This document shows positions 26,701 to 39,500 of a stretch of DNA of 64,000 bases, one piece after another (the stretch's first letter is position 1; each line of letters starts with the position of its first letter). A program made the position numbers and the translations under genes. The notes beneath the pieces were generated by a model. That model saw nothing but the letters and a program-made list of their open reading frames with translations. It did not search any database and had not been told where the DNA came from. The stretch is from positions 62,001 through 126,000 of the forward strand of contig JADWOT020001415.1 of assembly GCA_036345935.2 (NCBI GenBank), written 5' to 3'. This DNA is from Taenia hydatigena. Its lineage: Eukaryota; Platyhelminthes; Cestoda; Cyclophyllidea; Taeniidae.

Positions 26701-29700
26701 TGCGTACGATTTAGTTAGTCAACGATCCTCGAGGCATTCGCCACATCTTTGCGCATAGGGAGACAAGTCTTTTTCCCGCGTTAGTGTTAGCACGCATCTT
26801 TTCTCGCATATCTTATTTCCTTTTTAGTTTCCGTTCCATTCCGCTGAATTTATTTTCTAGCATCGAGATAAAATAGGCTACCGCGCTTTCAAGAGCGAGT
26901 GCCCATCTTCATAATACGTCACATTCCTCACCAACTGCCTCGAGGACTCCTCACAACAAACAAATGACGCAGCTGATTAAACATCCTTCCTCTTAACATT
27001 AAAAATAAAAGAAAAGAGGCTTAAAGGACCATAGTGTTAATGACGCGATATCACAAGCTACTGCGCCATTAAGCAGCAGATCCCATATTTACAGGCTAGC
27101 TTTCCGTTTTTTAGGCTCCATCTACATCGACGCGTCTTCTACTATCCGTGTGCCGAAAACATGAAGCCCTTCCGAACCGGCAGGCTGTCAGCTAGCGTAA
27201 AGAGATATACAATTTATTTAAATGCTACAGCTGAGACGTCCTATCATTTAACTATACAGCGCCCAACTGTAGACAGTCATTTGTCTGTTGCAAATATTTT
27301 GCAGCATGAAGCTCTACAACTTTAATTTCTACATACTTTTCAGATGGCATAATATGTGTTAAAATACAAGCACACGCAAACGATCACATATGTACCTTCG
27401 CATACGAATAAGCATTGTGCATAAACTCACCTGTCCGCACATTTGAGGCACATGCATACGTATGAGTATGAGTAGATAAAGAGTCGTTTGGAGATTTTCG
27501 AGCAAATAGGACTTAGAAGCCTTATGTCTAGTCCAAAACCTCCATAAGCAGGCTTAGTAGAATGTATGCGCTGCGTGAGACTTGGAAATCTCTACTATGA
27601 CAGCGAGTATGAGCCATGCATTTCCCTAAAAAGAAAATTTTTAATCATTTCAACATGCTAGCCAGGCAGGCGAGTGATTACGGGTACTTATCAGGATAGG
27701 CTAAGTGCAAGCACGAACTCGAAATCATTCACCTGTTATCTCTGGTAGAACTTCTTCTCTACGTGCCTCGCTGCGCGATTGCAATTAATTGATAGACACT
27801 TAGTCAAGTTCGAATGTTCAAAATGTGCTTTTATGCGGAATTGAATAAGAGCCTATTTGTTTGCTGTGACATACAAGCCGCAGCCTGGGGCACTTTGAAC
27901 TGCGCCTAACAATACAGGGTGCTGTTTATCCATTCAAAATAAATATTTTCTTTCCGAACTTTCTGAATCTGCAACACCAATCGCTGCTTAAGGAAGCCTC
28001 GGGTGATACTGTCGCAAATGTTTTGCACCATGGGCATTAGGGGGCACATTTAACTCCCTTCTGTCTCAAGGCAACGAAGGTGTCATGTAAAAAGCTTGTC
28101 TCACTTTAGCTCGTTCGTCTTCCACTACTCGAACATGATGCTTTAATGGTATCAAAAGTAGGAAAAATTGCATGGTCTATGTACTATTCTTACCTCATGC
28201 CAAAATTTGTTTGTCAAAAGCACTTTCTTTCAAACTCCACAGCAGCCCAGAATCGCAATGTATACCGTTTGTGTTTACTCGATTCGCAAGCTTGAATTTT
28301 TCTCTCAACCATACCAGCGGAGCACATATTTGTGGGTTTGCATCTGCTTACTTCCGATCGAATACAGTGTGCGCTCTGCTCTACAGCCATAGCTTTGGCA
28401 TCTCGCGCGAAATCTTAAATTTTTGCCTTCATTTGCTACGCTGTGATTGAAAGAAACGCAAACACAGAAATGCACCTTTGCTGGACAGAATGCTTTGCCG
28501 GATACTTTACTGCAGGCATTACTTCACCCACTTAGCGCAGCGCAAAACCACTGTCTATTTATTGGTTTGTTCTTCCCTTTCTTTGCAGACCCCTGGTACA
28601 AACCGTTTGAATAAAATGAACTTGCATGCTGTTGGACTAGCATTACATGCAGGCTTCACGCTAACTTTATATCTTTTCATCGTGGTCGACAGCATTTTTT
28701 GAAAAGAGCGTTCGATATGTGACGGCTGATAGTTTATTACTTAAGGAAAATCACGTGAGCACTGATGATGGACGGATCAGATTGCGTTAAAAATTAATCA
28801 AGCTTTCCCTGGATGAATTGGCGGTGTAAACATTGCATCCAATTGTTTTACATTAGATTACGTAAGATGTCTGAATCTTTACAGATCAAATGAAATACTC
28901 AATCATGTGCAACTATGGCGGATATGTTTAATGTTGTCTGTGTTTTCGTGACCTCCACGGAGTTGCCTTAATCCTCATTTTATGGCATTCCAATTGGCCT
29001 TAAACTTTTGCAACATGCATGCACTAAATGCAAAGCGCGTTTCTGCATTAAATTTTTTGGTTTATTCTGGTTATTGCCATCGTGTATGGTTCTATAGTGA
29101 CCTGGAAAAATACGCGCAAAATAGTAGAACAAGACTAGCTTGTAAAGCGAAGATGCAGCTGCAAAATCTAACTTGATGTATTGTGCAAGGAGAGCGACTT
29201 GAGATTTATTTTAAATGACACTAAGAAGAGAATCCAAACCACCTCACACCTGGCAAAATGAACAAAAATCTGGTTTTATGGCACAAGACTTATCTGGAAC
29301 CCAAAGTTTTCCATTTTAAGTTTATGTCACTTTTGGTATGCCAAGTTATTTTCAAATTTTTGCAGGAAACTACGTGCAAGCTTCAAGCTAAAAGTGCTCT
29401 GCAGCAATGGCAGATGTGCCTATGAGATGCCCATCGGATAACTAAATATAATGCCTTAAGTCACAATCCACCCTTCATTGCTTAATGCAACTTCACTATG
29501 AATTCAGAAGGCCTGAATGCAGACATTGATGCGGATGAATATTCCTGACATTTACATTGCATCCGTCTGAAGATTCATTCCTAAGGCGAAGTGAAGAATG
29601 TGCAGTTAATAATGCGCTTGACATCCGGCCTTTTACGGCTCTTCGGCGTGATGCGGCAACGTATGCTTAGATTCCTGCTTGACAATAATGGGTGCGCACT

Positions 29701-29998
29701 AATCATACTTGGGCCTATTTCCATTACGCGGGTTTGCCAAAAGATAAATGAATGTAATTAGAGGACTTGTCAAGACTTAAACTATCCCAATTTTTTAAAA
29801 GCAACTAATAATTACCTATTCTGGTGAAGAATGGTGCCTTCAATCACATGCATGCGCAAATGCGACAGGTGTGCTACCAAATCACGCGACTACCACTTAC
29901 ACCACCCGCTCGGCCATGCAAATAATTAGGCGAATGTCATTGGACACGACGTTTTCTGATTAGCTTGTGCTGATACTCGCAAGAGTCATGGTCCTCAG
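23791..29998. other. Gene-poor stretch, no supported gene
   Basis: There are many short frames, none with a recognised domain or a convincing splice partner. A short CA-rich tract occurs near 24636-24646 and an ACTATATT repeat near 24532-24550. Overlapping frames at 24623-24901 and 28168-28450 are open in two phases at once, as expected of non-coding sequence. Confidence 0.4.
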
Positions 29999-30325
29999 CA
30001 CACCACTAAGGAGACCAGGAGAATAAGCTTGGAACCGCCACCACGCCTTGTGGAGCATCGAGGTTCACTGATACCATCCGCGCATTTGAAACACTTTAGA
30101 GAAAAGCAAATAAAACAGTTAGCACGAAAGCCGACCGGTACCCAGGCCTTCCTTCACAATGGAGTCCGACACTCAGGAAAGCTCCCCTATCCTGTTGCAG
30201 CATTATCTAAGCTCAAACAACCCACATCAGGTGATTATGCACGCACAAAGTTGGAAATAGGCGGCAAGCTCCTCGGCATAGGAATAAAATTCAAGCTGCA
30301 GACCCCTCTCTTGGAACCGTCTTAA
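29999..30325 (+). CDS. Possible terminal exon, unidentified basic protein
   Basis: After a plausible acceptor (GTCCTCAG at 29991-29998) the frame is open for 108 codons to TAA. The start of the exon reads HTTKETRRISLEPPPRLVEH. The product is basic and Pro/Leu-rich, and no family is recognised. I chose the splice acceptor rather than a start codon because no ATG opens the frame. Upstream exons were not found. No polyadenylation signal was seen immediately downstream. Confidence 0.35.
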   Translation, partial: HTTKETRRISLEPPPRLVEHRGSLIPSAHLKHFREKQIKQLARKPTGTQAFLHNGVRHSGKLPYPVAALSKLKQPTSGDYARTKLEIGGKLLGIGIKFKLQTPLLEPS

Positions 30326-30539
30326 GCATGCTCCTACACATTGACGAGTTTCAGTGAGACAGTCGTGCATTGAACTAATTCAAGTAGAGCGCTCCCTTCC
30401 ATGAGTTTTCAATGAGATCTTTTGCCAGCTCAAAACATCGGTCTCTTTTGATTATGTAAGCTGCAACTCAGGATTACTTGTGATTCTGCTATCTACAATC
30501 AAGTCCTGCTCTACCAAAGATAAAACCGCGGTAAACACC

Positions 30540-30816
30540 TCAATAACTATTTATCATCGCCTTATTTACTGCCAAAGAAGGCTTCTTTAGGAATTTGTGT
30601 TTAATAAAGTCACTGAAAAGAATTAAGCCCATCGAGAGGATTATGCCTGCTGCTTTGACTTCTGCAAAATTATTCTGATCTGGACATGGTAGGTTTATCA
30701 CTTTAGAAAGGAAAGGGGGCACAATGAGCAGAACAAACGCTTGTGATTGCTTTAATTTAATTATGAAGTAGTTATAAAAACCAATCGGGGAAGTCGAGCA
30801 CTGCATGGGGCATCGC
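30540..30816 (-). CDS. Possible downstream exon of the 31 kb gene
   Basis: On the minus strand this exon follows an acceptor (CCCCATGCAG) and stays open to TGA at 30540-30542. Its middle has two hydrophobic stretches (around FVLLIVPPFL and AGIILSMGLILF) that could be membrane segments. The entry phase agrees with leaving the upstream frame at 30854 through GAT|GTCATT, which would make a 58-nt intron. The donor is weak, so the link between the two exons is tentative. No family is recognised. Confidence 0.35.
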
Positions 30817-30849
30817 AGCTAATTGAAACAGAGGTGTTTGCATGCGCCT

Positions 30850-31752
30850 CTAAATGACATCTTGACATGACCATTTAAATAATTTCCTGCAATTAGCGAT
30901 CCGGGTAGCATTCTTCTGAATGCACCACATTCGCCAATTCATTGGTGCAGACATCAGAGGTGAGTTATCCATGAAGCCAAGTGCATCGGCACAGTCTAAG
31001 AAGAACTTCACCCCACTAATCTTCTTGCATCCTTCGCCCTCAATTACGCTAATTCCAAATGTCTGATCAGGAGACAAGTTTGACATTACGTCGTGTAATT
31101 CAGCTCTAACATTCAGATACTGCTGCAGGAGCAATAAAAGTTCAATAACATAGAAAGCGCAGTCATAATCAGATGGCCTTAATCTTCCTTCTTGACGCAA
31201 TTCAAATTCGCTGCCTTCAAAGAAGCCCAAAATGAGTCTGTAGTTTTCTATTAACATAAAATATGACTTTGTAAGACGCAACACACTAACAGCTGCCACA
31301 GTAGTGCGAGTGGAATTAACTATTCTCATTGATAATTCCACAAGCATCGAATGAGTCAAGCCTGGAGGAGCCAGCTCTTTGGTGTTCATTCCGGGCTCTA
31401 TTAAAACGCAGTCTACCCTTTTAAAGACATTCATGGGGACAGGAAGGGATGAAAACCGAAGATGGAATTTCATTTGTTCAAAATGTTGTTCAATGCATTT
31501 GTTAATCCACAAGAGAGACAGTGGCTACGAATGAGACATTAGAGCTGCGCAGACATGTTTGTCAATCCAATTCCACTTGCCCATGTATGAATGCTGATTT
31601 TCTGAAAGGATAACCGATTTCCACTCCGGAAGTGCAATGCCAATGCTTGCTACGTCAAAAGGGCTGGGGTATTCACATATTGTTCCACGTGCATTTAGTA
31701 AAACATGAGCCCTGTGTTTGTAACCCATCGAGAATGCCAAAATTTTCTGCAA
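30850..31752 (-). CDS. Long unidentified reading frame interrupted by one TAG
   Basis: On the minus strand a frame runs from about 31752 to 30850, about 300 codons in the same phase. Its only interruption is TAG at 31525-31527. Upstream of the TAG it reads with segments such as NARGTICEYPSPFD. Downstream it has helical, Leu-rich segments such as YVIELLLLLQQYLNV. The frame probably begins at an acceptor (CATTGCAG, near 31744) rather than at a start codon. The TAG could mark a pseudogene, or it could lie in a 30-nt intron ending exactly at that TAG (see findings). A dispersed repeat starts at the upstream border. No family is recognised. Confidence 0.5.
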
Positions 31753-31756
31753 TGGG

Positions 31757-33421
31757 CCAGTTTAGTATATCATGAGTTTTTTGTTGTCAAAGAAGTATGA
31801 ATTTCATGTGCAAGTCAAGATTTTATCTTTTTCGTCCACTATTTATGCTGCCAACCGTAAACCCATTCGCCACTCTTCAGCACCCTGAATATGATATAGT
31901 GTGGCTGCCGGAAGTAATGGGTTTGAAGTTTATCCATTTCAAGGGGAGCAGACGAATTGAATTAGGTCATACGTTTTTGTAAAATTACCATTAGGACTTA
32001 GTGATATCCATTTAGCATTTTAGAATTCATTTCTTTCTCGGGTGAGATACCGCCTGTTTCGTCACAAGATTTGCAGTCACTGAGTGCTTGTCGCCAAAAA
32101 TTTGTAATCAAGTAAGCAAACTTTGCAAAGGTATTTGCGCGCAAATAGCAATCGTGGCCTAAATTTGTACGAAATAGAGAAAGCACATTAATAAATCGGG
32201 GAACTGCATGCAACCTTTAAAGAAATTTAGTCATGTATCTTCAGGAGGACGCAAAACATACGCATTACAACATTCAATTTACCCATTAAAACAAATCTGG
32301 AAAGCAGGATAAAAATACCCGCCTTGTATATCAGTACGGCCGCGTAAGGCGTTGTCACAATGCTCGGCTTTAATCCGGCATAATAAATAGAGTGCTTAAG
32401 ATACAGGAATGAAAAAGATAACGTAACTTTTATTGAGAATGAAGTGCCGTGTGACTTAATGGTAACTTTTGCATCCAGTGGGTATCGCTGATGCAGGCTC
32501 GTCGTGTCTCATCCTTCTCTGTTTATAGACTAGCCTTCAAGGCAATAAAATATGACGCAATCAATGTATTAAGGCCAGCAAGAGCAGAAAATCAGTGCGA
32601 TTGACAACTAGTGGTAGCATACAGTGGCAGCAGGTCATGGCTGGTGCTATTCTTTGCCACGTGCGTGAGGCAGTTCTCCCGTAAATTAGCAAAGTACGCA
32701 CTTAAAGTAGGGTAGGCAGATTAGGTCCGACCCGCGCTTAAGGGGCCTATAGTGATAGTTGTGGTATGTAGCTGCACTCCATTGTTCACTTAGTACCATA
32801 AATGACGAATATCGAACTTCAAACCTTTACTACTGAGTCGATATCTTGCGGCAGTTCTCGATTCATGAGGTGAACTGAGGTGACTCGCAGCAGTGCATAA
32901 GGAAGACGTAAGGAGAGAGGTGCATAAACAAAGGAACCATAACACCCGACACTAATGCAATATGACTGCAGCTTATGATGCTTCCCTCCCTCATGTACTG
33001 CACTGCCGTTTTGTGATTAAATTTATTACTGTCTATCCCACAGCCCTTTAACATCCACACTCCTTTGGCCATATAATTAAATGGTGCAAGGAGCAGACGA
33101 CCGACAAAGCCTCCCTTTTTATTGCAACGCTTTCCGTGCCCGCATCCTCCTACCCTCCAACTCAATATTCAGGCTAAATGACATTTCAAGATAATTCAAA
33201 CCAGCGCCTACAAATGCATAGCACCCAAGGGCTCACAACTGCGATTGGCATGAAATTAATGCTGTTTGTGGTGTTTTGCTACAGTAGAGGTAAAAACTGA
33301 CACTTTTCCAAGTTCCTTTTAAACTATAAACGACTAGATGGAATTCTGCTGTCTTCTTTTTTCTTGGTTTTGAATACCGAATTTAACAAGGAACGACTGC
33401 AGTTCACATTAAGAAGCTTTG
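31757..33421. repeat. Dispersed repeat, copy B (about 1.65 kb)
   Basis: This is the second copy of the repeat at 4568-6241, in the same orientation. Matching anchors include ATTTCATGTGCAA near the start, CCAAAAATTTGTAATCAAGT, and TGAGGTGACTCGCAGCAGTG in the middle. The left border lies a few bases from the acceptor of the minus-strand exon ending at about 31752. A minus-strand frame at 32863-33165 corresponds to the one in copy A. The copy differs by many substitutions and several short indels. Confidence 0.8.
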
Positions 33422-34835
33422 GGAAACAAAAACTGCATTCGTGCAATTCGCAGGTCAACATACTGCTTAGGGGGACAGGGAAGAAGTATAATTTAATCAA
33501 TTTCAGGGTTTTAGGAAAGAATGATTAGTATAAGACAATCATTGTTTTACAAGCTTATGAAGTTAATAAAATTGGTGGCTATTTTTGATACTTGATCAAG
33601 CATTCGTATCAGTAGTTTCTAGTTTTGATAATCTTATTGGAGGCGCCACCATTCCCGGCACAGAATTCGCTACTTTAAGATGGCCTGAAAATTTAGTCAT
33701 TATATGCATCGAAGCCTGAATAAATAGTAACAGCATTTAGCGTTGGTCACGATCTTTCTCTTTACTTTAATTGGCACTGCGGCATATTTCAAAGCAGAGT
33801 CTAAGAGTTGTACGCGACCTAAGCGAAGGCTAGTTGCCAGAAAAAAAAAAGATTTTTCTTTTAAGTGTAAATCACTACATAGCCGCTTGTCGATGGTCAA
33901 ATGTTTTGGCATTTAGTGTACAGATCTTTGGAGAGGAGGGGCCTGTTAAACTCAAACGCAAAGAGATTTTTGTAGCAAGCAAGTTCATTCTCGCTAGTGG
34001 ATACCTCTGCCTGTGAATAACGTTGCACTTGTTTGGATCTTATTCATCTTAACAGTCCCCACTTATGTAGCCTATATACGCATGTCAATCGCTGTAATCA
34101 ATCTCACTCTTATCAAGCTGCTAAGAGTTTTTTGGCCTGTATCTGAGACTCTTTGTCCTGTAGACAAATAGGTCCACAGATAAAGGCATATAAAATCTTT
34201 GTGCACATTCAATCAGTAAAAGCCAAAACTGTAACATGATACAACCTGATTTTGACGAATGCGAATTGAACTAACAAGTTTCACCAAGTTGTTGAAAACA
34301 CATTCCTAGCTAAGTGTTAACCTGCACAACTGAAATGTCCCTTCATGACAGGGAAGTGTGCGACCAAGAGTGTAATATCGATTAGCTTCGAGAAAACCAT
34401 GTGAGCTAACTAAGTGGCACTCTTGATTCTCCTGACTTATTTAAGGCAAAGCAAGTCGTTGTTCCTCCTCTGCTTTGACTGTGTCCTTCTTGTGGCCGCA
34501 GTCCTTATGCTTTTCAAGAACGACGACGTAGTTTATAAGGTTTTGAGTAACTAAAGAAATTATTGGATCATCCACTCAAGTGGAAATCGATGAAGTAGGA
34601 AGGAATGATAATTAAGAAATCAGAGCCAAATAAAAGCAGAATTTTAAAGTTAAACAAAAAGTATTCTAGGCGAGCAAGTGCTTAAGGGCCTCCTTCTATT
34701 GTCGGTCGTACTATCGTCACTATAATTGTTCTTCTAGTGAACACTAGTCATAATAAAATTTCGATTGATTAAGCAGTTCACTGCGATCGGTATACGACAA
34801 CATTTTTTAACCTTTGCATCTCTTATCAGTTTTAG
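33422..34835. other. No supported gene
   Basis: The only frames are short, and a poly-A tract at 33840 separates them. Nothing recognisable was found upstream of the first exon of the 34.8 kb gene, so that gene's 5' end is not located. Confidence 0.35.
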
Positions 34836-36283
34836 CCGGTAAATGTACCTATGTACGCACCAGGCACCTTCACAACAATAAAACCCTTTCATTGGACACT
34901 GCGTTGGAGAGGTACCAAGTAGTACTGTGCAACTTCAGTTTAACCACAAGCACGACAATGCCTTTAGTACACTGTCTTCTTTCCAGAGAGCATCTTGTTT
35001 CCCAAGCCTATTCTTTGTTCTTATCGGTATGTTCGCTTTAATGCACCACAAATATTAGTATAATCAACTCGATTTTGCCTATCCTCGCGTGTAACATCGA
35101 GTTATACAAAAATGACATCAGATGAAGCAAAGGTTTCCCCTTTTATCGAGCGCACGTCTACTAGCAAAGCCCATAGCTGAGTGCCAAGGCAGCTTTTTGG
35201 ACTGCACTGAAATATAGAATAATGAGTGCGTAATTTGTTGTCTTTGCATTTACATGTGAAGTGCATTCAAACAACATATGATCTCTATAATTACGCTCGG
35301 CTGTTGATCATATAATGCTACCGTGCCACTGTCTATTACTACCCGAACTTCCGATGAGATTTGACGCAATGCGATGCGATGTCTGCCTTGTCATGTCAAC
35401 CACGATATGCCTAACTAATTATTCAGCCAGATTCACTTATGCAGGACCTAATGCAAATAATTTTTAATGCACTAACACTCACACAGCAGTGATTACTCTC
35501 GCCTTACTCAGCTAACAGTCTCAATTAGAAAAAGAATAAAGCAATGTGAAGGTTACTACAACTCACAAATTTATACTGACGCAATGGCGTTCACTCGTGT
35601 TCTAAGCAAATATTGCGATACGAGCATCCGCAAAGAAGAGAGTGAGGCATTTTAATAAACAATCATTATGAAATACGTCAGATGGATAAAGCAACACCTA
35701 CAGAAATGATGTGATCGCATGTGTCCTTTCAATTCCTCCTGCGTCGCAAATTCTAGGTAACATTCTGTACAGTGAAAGCGTACCTCTAAATCTTTCGTTC
35801 TCGTGCCGCGGTGTAGCAAAAAAGTATGTGTTTAAGAAGAATTTGTGTGCGATGCCAGTGCTATGGCCGAGGAGCAGAACACACTGCATCCCATTAAAGA
35901 TTAATGAGGGCAAACTTACTAACATGTGTTTTGATGAAATGTTGGAGAAACGAATGTAAGTTTTCAAATGGTCTGTAGCATCCAGAAGGCATACTATGCT
36001 TGCAAGCTATTTTGGAGGATCAATAGAAAGTGCTTACGATAATTTTGATGCATGTATTTGTCCAGCGGAGGGGTTGGAGGGGGCGTTTTGTAAGTTTTCT
36101 CACCTCTTTGGTGCTGTAAGAGCATTTCAAGGGATTTGCAATACCTTGCACAATTTCGACGATCAAAAGTCTTTGTTTAATAAAGGACAGCATGTTTCTA
36201 GCAATCAGTTTTCTCTCCTGCTAAAAGAGTTACAGAACCAATTTTCTAGAAAAATTTCTTCTTCCAAGAGATTCTTTATATAA
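34836..36283 (+). CDS. Four-exon gene model, unidentified helical protein
   Basis: Exons 34836-35026, 35427-35488, 35704-35955 and 35986-36283 are open in one continuous frame, and every splice phase agrees (0, 2 and 2). Acceptors are TTTTAG, ATTCAG, CTACAG and TCCAG. Donors are GTATGT, GTGATT and GTAAGT. The last intron is only 30 nt. The frame ends at TAA 36281-36283. Segments include ERYQVVLCNFSLTT, PDSLMQDLMQIIFNAL and VPLNLSFSCRGVAKKYVF. The protein looks soluble and largely helical, and I do not recognise its family. The 5' end is missing. An internal GTAAGT at about 36090 could define an extra 42-nt intron that also preserves frame. Confidence 0.55.
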
Positions 36284-36379
36284 GTATGGAGGCTATACAG
36301 AACATAACTAAAGGCGACTCTCGCCTTTGACATTGCGTTGAATTTTGAATGGCTAGTTTATACCCCTCCTACCTTCAGA

Positions 36380-36505
36380 TTGGACTATACCGCACAGATT
36401 GGGGTGCAATTTATGCGATTATCGATTAAGACTATACAAAGTTTGGTTAATTCTTATATGTGCCACACAACTGAGCCAAAAAATGTCCTGGTCATCACAA
36501 AACAG
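36380..36505 (+). CDS. Possible further exon downstream of the 34.8 kb gene
   Basis: A strong pyrimidine-rich acceptor (CCTACCTTCAG) opens this stretch, and CAG|GTGCAAG could be its donor. Two frames are open between them. One of them matches the phase left by using the internal GTAAGT donor in the preceding exon. Whether it belongs to the same gene is uncertain, because the exon before it also ends naturally at a stop codon. No domain is recognised. Confidence 0.28.
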
Positions 36506-36559
36506 GTGCAAGTTTTAGGGTACCATAGCAATAAACAGGAAAACTATGACGAAAATTGA

Positions 36560-39500
36560 GCAGCAGATGTTGTAATTTCAATGAATGGAACACCTCTACT
36601 CAGCCATATTAAGCCTACAGACATCTATTCCTGGCCAACATCTTTAATCTCTTGCATTTCAGGAAATAACTCAAGTAGTTAATTTTTTGACAGGAGGTAG
36701 GGCCAGTTTATCTCTTTCAATTGTATTCGTAGGAGGAATTCGGCTACTATGGAAAATATGTCTAGTCACTGGTGGTTGACCTATGTGTCAGCGAACAGCC
36801 TATCAATTTAATAATCGAGAAGACGGACAACAGTTTCATTACGCACAAAATAGCATATGATACTGTGGTCGCTGGCCAAACTACAGTGGAGTCCAAAGTA
36901 TAGCTGTCGAAGGCGATGGAAAGTTTACCAGTGGCTCATCTGCCAGTGATGGCGCACTGACCATGATAGCTCCCGCTCACATCACCACAGCATTTTATCA
37001 AGCGCTTGTTTTTTCTTAACCCGTATTCGAGTTGCACAAGCAGTAGGTCTTCAAAAATAGCTGCAGACAGATTCACCTTATTGTCAAAGTATTCGTGCTT
37101 AAACTCACGTCAATTAGGTCACTGAACAAATGGAATCATCTAGCTTCCTTATTCACCATTTCTTGCACGCTCTGAGGCCCTCTGGTGCCATCCCTCTAAG
37201 TAACAATTTCAACCCATTCAATGGCACTGGGAAATCGCATGAGAAATAAGCAATCGGTATTGGGGTAACGACCGAGATGGAAGCGGACTACTTACCGCTT
37301 TTGCGACAAAACTGGCTATTACGGTAGGTGTGTGTTCGCCTTTTCCTCCATGAAAACGCATTATTTCGTCTTCCTTATGGCCGTGTTTTCAACCAACTCA
37401 TTGTGGGTTATGGAGAAGATAAGGAAAGTTGCAGAATCGACGAAAGAGAATCTTAATAGATGTTCGGTAAAGCTACCTAAAATAAGGCTACCCATAAAGA
37501 TTTCGGGCAGGCAAAAATATTAGTTATTTGAGTTAAATTTGGCTGTAAAAGCGATTTTATACGCGTTTAGTAGTCAAAATCAGAATCAAGATAATTATCT
37601 GCGGTTGTACACCACAGCATAAGGGATTGACGCAGAGACGATCAGGCGCACCAAAGGAGGTGGTTCGCCCACAGATCGCATGGCTGACGTGCATGCGCCA
37701 AAGCGCCAGCCGATGGTGCACGAATCCACATCGGAGCAGACACACACTCGCCTGATGACCTCTGTTTTCGCAATTGCCATAATTATTTCTGGACCTAACT
37801 CAACTCCTTAGCTCCTCTACTAATTCAAATTGGATGCAGAGTCAACTGCTCACTTGAGCTCTGCAACCATCACCGATTAACATGCAATAAAATCGTTGAA
37901 GGCTTATCTTATGGAAGTGCATACTGCCCGCGACGAAGAAGGAAGGATGAGGGGCCATTGGCATGGTTCAAGACCAAATCTTAATTAGAAATACAGCTTC
38001 CAGAGGGCAAATCGTTTGTTCTGCTAAGATCATGGAAGAAAGAATTTTCGGACTACTACACAAGTCCTTTTATTCTGCCAAAAAGGGGTTTTGTAGGAAT
38101 GATTTATCTGAACATGAGATTCTTGTGCGACCCAAGTGAGCCTGTAGGCATGGGAATTCTCTTAGTAAAGAATAAGGCACCTCATGGTGCAGTAAATGTT
38201 GACAGCGTGCAGCAGTTTAGCAGTATACCAGCACTGAATACCAAGTTCCGTTCAACCACAGACACCAAATTCACTTGTCTAAAAGTTTCCGAGGGTACCC
38301 TTATTTAATATGGCTTTGGTAAGCCATTGCTAAGATTTCGTTTGCTTACTCTTCAGTATTCATTGTTTTCTTCGTGATTTATGACGAGTTTGTAATGCGA
38401 ATTTGAGGTGACCATGCTAATCAAAAATGCAGATAAAAGAAGTGCTAGGTAAGCATTTCCCACCGAGATAAATGCAAAAAGTCACCCACCGTTTCAGGAT
38501 GTCTGTCCTTCATATAAATCCAGGAAACCATTCCCATTTTAATTTTTCGTTTCACATCAATTAGTATTCGCAAATTATTACTTGGAGTACTAGCACCAGA
38601 GAAGCAGTAGACTGGGTGGCATGTCTCGTTACCACACTTCGACTTAATGCTGTTCAATAGGAATTAAGCAAAGTCTCGGCGTCGATAACATAGGGTCGAC
38701 TTCGGCCTCCAGATGAATCAAGCTCAACCTGATTAAAGCAAGCCTCGGGGATAGAGATACACACATCTACATATGCAAACAGTTAAATGCAAATTTTCTA
38801 CTCATTCAAGTGGCAGTAAGTTAATGAGTAAAGCATCGGAATTATCTGTCCATCCTCAGAACAAATACTATCAAAACGGCGCTAAATTATCAATCCCATT
38901 TCTAAGAGTGTTAAAATCCATCTTTTTAGTAACTAACCACTCACCATTCACAATTTAACGTGGGACCCCAGGGCTTTCACGGTTAGTGTAAAACGGCCTG
39001 CAAATACAGATCAACGTGCGTGATGCCGCATGGCTGTTAAACAGTGAAGACTGGACTTGAGCGTGCATCGCGTTTAAGTTTAAGCCTGATTCTGTCCCTA
39101 CATGCATCCCAGTCACTTGGCCGGCCAAGCCACGTGCGCCTACTGGTAAGTGATTGACAAGGGGCTTGAAGTGACTGCTATTGCACTAGGGGTGTAGCTA
39201 ACAAACTAATCAGGAAGGCAAAAACTCTAAAACCTTGGTCAGGAAGGCCTCGCTGGACTAAAAGACGTTCCCAGCATTACAGTATAGCCTTCCATCACTA
39301 TGCATTGAATGTCAGCATGCTTCCTAATTAGCGCATTGTTTTCTGCGTCCTGCGAACCCATTTGTACATCAATGAGAATGGATCGAAATGTTAAAAACTG
39401 TATGTGTCATGTTAAGTAGTTTATAGTGATTGATGTCTTTATTGCTAAATAAGGCACATGATTGTCAGTCTGACCATTCCCTAGCTTAGTGAGTCCTGCA

